Translations under genes and position numbers: made by a program
From: Terriglobia bacterium
GTDB lineage: Bacteria; Acidobacteriota; Terriglobia; Terriglobales; SCQP01
Length of the DNA stretch: 64,000 bases
Assembly: GCA_021323595.1 (NCBI GenBank)
Contig: JAJPKR010000027.1
Span: forward strand, 62,001 to 126,000
Direction of reading: 5' to 3'
Part shown: positions 62,952 through 64,000 of the stretch, one piece after another
How positions within the stretch are numbered: position 1 is the stretch's first letter
Layout: every line of letters begins with the position of its first letter
Notes under the pieces: generated by a model
Told to the model about the DNA's origin: nothing
Seen by the model: only the letters and a program-made list of their open reading frames with translations
Database searches by the model: none

Positions 62952-64000
62952 TCAGCGCACGAGGTCAATCACGCTCGCGTGCGGCGCCAGCGTCGTGTCG
63001 AAGCGGCCGGAAGCACCCGCCCAACGGTGTTGCCACAGATCGCGGACGCGATAGCGGCGCGCGGGCAATCCCAGAGCGCTCCAGGCATAGGCGACGTGCT
63101 GCGGCTGATCACTCAGGTTAAAGGCGGCGATGTAATGGCCGCCGCCGCGCGCAGGCCGCGCCGTCCAGATCGTCACCGCCGCATCGGGCACGGGCACATT
63201 GCGATTGCCGGTCGAATCTTGATCCACGGCAATAACTTCGGCGTTCGTCAACAGCGCCAGCGTGCTGGGATCGGCCAGCAGGAGATTGCCGCCCATCATC
63301 AGCGGCGAGCGAAACATGCACCACGCGGTGAACATCGTGCGGGCTTCTTCGGCGCTCAGCCGTGAGGCGCGGGGGCGACCCCAGCCCGGCCGCGGCCGCA
63401 AGGGGCCGAGCGGCAGCATGTCGGCATCGGGCCAATGGCCGGGGCCGGCGTAGCGCTCCCAGGCGGCCGCACGCGCGAATTGATTGGCGACGCCTTGGGG
63501 AAAGCCGGCGCCGGTGCGCCATAGATCCCAAACGTCGTTGGAGATGCGCCACATCTCAGCGTTGGCGCTTAGCTCGTGCGCCTCGGCCAGCGGCGCCGGC
63601 CCCGGCGATAGGCTCAGCACCATGGGCCGGCCCGCGTTCCGCAAAGCTTGGCTCAGGATGCGAATCTCGCCGCCTTTATAGGGGTGGCTGGCGATGCAAT
63701 CCGCCTTGACGAAGTCCACGCCCCAGCGCGCGTAAAGGCGCGCGAGCGAGCGGTAGTAGGCGCGGCCCGCAGCGCTGGCAGCCTTAATGCCGTAATTGAA
63801 ATCGTTCCAGGGACAAGTGTCGTTCGGGTCGGCGGCTTGAGCGGCGCGGTAGGGCGAATTCGCGATGGGCAGATTATTCGCCACCGCCTGCCGCGGGATG
63901 CCGCGCAGAATGTGAATACCGAAGCGCAAACCGAGCGAGTGAACGTAGGCGGCCAGCGGCCGCAGTCCCGCGCCTCCGACCGCGGACGGAAACCGATCCG
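62952..64000 (-). CDS. GH27 alpha-galactosidase-like enzyme (5' end cut by window)
   Basis: The frame runs past the window edge: I read GGAGLRPLAAYVHSLGLRFG upstream of 63929, so the ATG is outside. Family features: LRFGIHILRGIPRQAV, DTCPWNDFNYGI, the nucleophile region VDFVKADCIA, AEMWRISNDVWD, GPGHWPDADML and LMMGGNLLL. The C-terminal beta domain ends ASVIDLVR. It resembles melibiase/alpha-N-acetylgalactosaminidase enzymes that act on alpha-galactosyl ends; substrate not determined. It ends 177 bases before the D-threonine aldolase-like start. Confidence 0.9.
   Translation of the reverse strand, partial: DRFPSAVGGAGLRPLAAYVHSLGLRFGIHILRGIPRQAVANNLPIANSPYRAAQAADPNDTCPWNDFNYGIKAASAAGRAYYRSLARLYARWGVDFVKADCIASHPYKGGEIRILSQALRNAGRPMVLSLSPGPAPLAEAHELSANAEMWRISNDVWDLWRTGAGFPQGVANQFARAAAWERYAGPGHWPDADMLPLGPLRPRPGWGRPRASRLSAEEARTMFTAWCMFRSPLMMGGNLLLADPSTLALLTNAEVIAVDQDSTGNRNVPVPDAAVTIWTARPARGGGHYIAAFNLSDQPQHVAYAWSALGLPARRYRVRDLWQHRWAGASGRFDTTLAPHASVIDLVR

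Noticed and set aside
1-64000. CRISPR array or defence island
   Set aside because: No regularly spaced direct repeats and no cas, restriction or toxin-antitoxin genes were seen.

Overview
The window is a high-GC bacterial chromosome segment, most likely from an Acidobacteriota (Terriglobia-type) genome. The evidence is three large Oar-like TonB-dependent receptors (an N-terminal carboxypeptidase-regulatory domain, then a plug and barrel), a PEP-CTERM protein, pilBTC, GH3 and GH27 glycosidases, and a radical SAM protein resembling tetraether lipid synthases, in a phylum known for membrane-spanning lipids. No rRNA, tRNA, CRISPR array, phage or insertion sequence was recognised.

Layout. 1-2.8 kb: minus-strand haem A operon (small COX II-like membrane protein, ctaA, ctaB, ABC ATPase) with stop/start overlaps. 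2.8-3.5 kb: non-coding stretch with a perfect hairpin. 3.5-16.4 kb: minus-strand surface region with a cupredoxin lipoprotein, three Oar-like receptors (one frameshifted) and a CoA-binding protein; two receptors are a tandem duplication with copied promoter and terminator. 16.5-19.3 kb: M50 protease-scpA-scpB-rluB, a chromosome segregation/ribosome operon. 19.7-21.2 kb: ECF sigma, anti-sigma and Spy-like stress cassette. 21.2-29.1 kb: amidohydrolase, pilC-pilT-pilB and a divergent NtrY-like kinase. 29.2-35.3 kb: glgC, pdxT-pdxS, a second pseudouridine synthase, phoH-ybeY, rpsT and a DUF465-type protein.

35.5-41.5 kb holds three poorly understood genes: a TPR-GAF protein with a ruined GGDEF domain, a protein made almost wholly of about 28 tandem 22-residue repeats with a three-repeat superperiod, and an unrecognised 427-residue protein. 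41.6-45.9 kb: an MFS exporter divergent from a Tes-like radical SAM enzyme with a clear terminator, then a PEP-CTERM protein behind a sigma-54-like promoter. 46-55 kb: rimO, a GH3 glucosidase, thiG with a DinB-like gene, gnd, and a metallo-beta-lactamase-fold enzyme with metB. 55.4-64 kb: ompH/Skp with an M61 peptidase, an MFS transporter, a decayed Na+/H+ antiporter, an MscS channel, a D-threonine aldolase/D-serine dehydratase-like enzyme and a truncated GH27 alpha-galactosidase.

Together the genes suggest an aerobic, polymer-degrading heterotroph with a rich outer surface. Several genes have a -10-like hexamer only 5-12 nt before the start codon, which suggests frequent leaderless transcription. 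The most unusual items are the repeat protein, the Tes-like enzyme, the COX II hairpin protein and the PEP-CTERM promoter.
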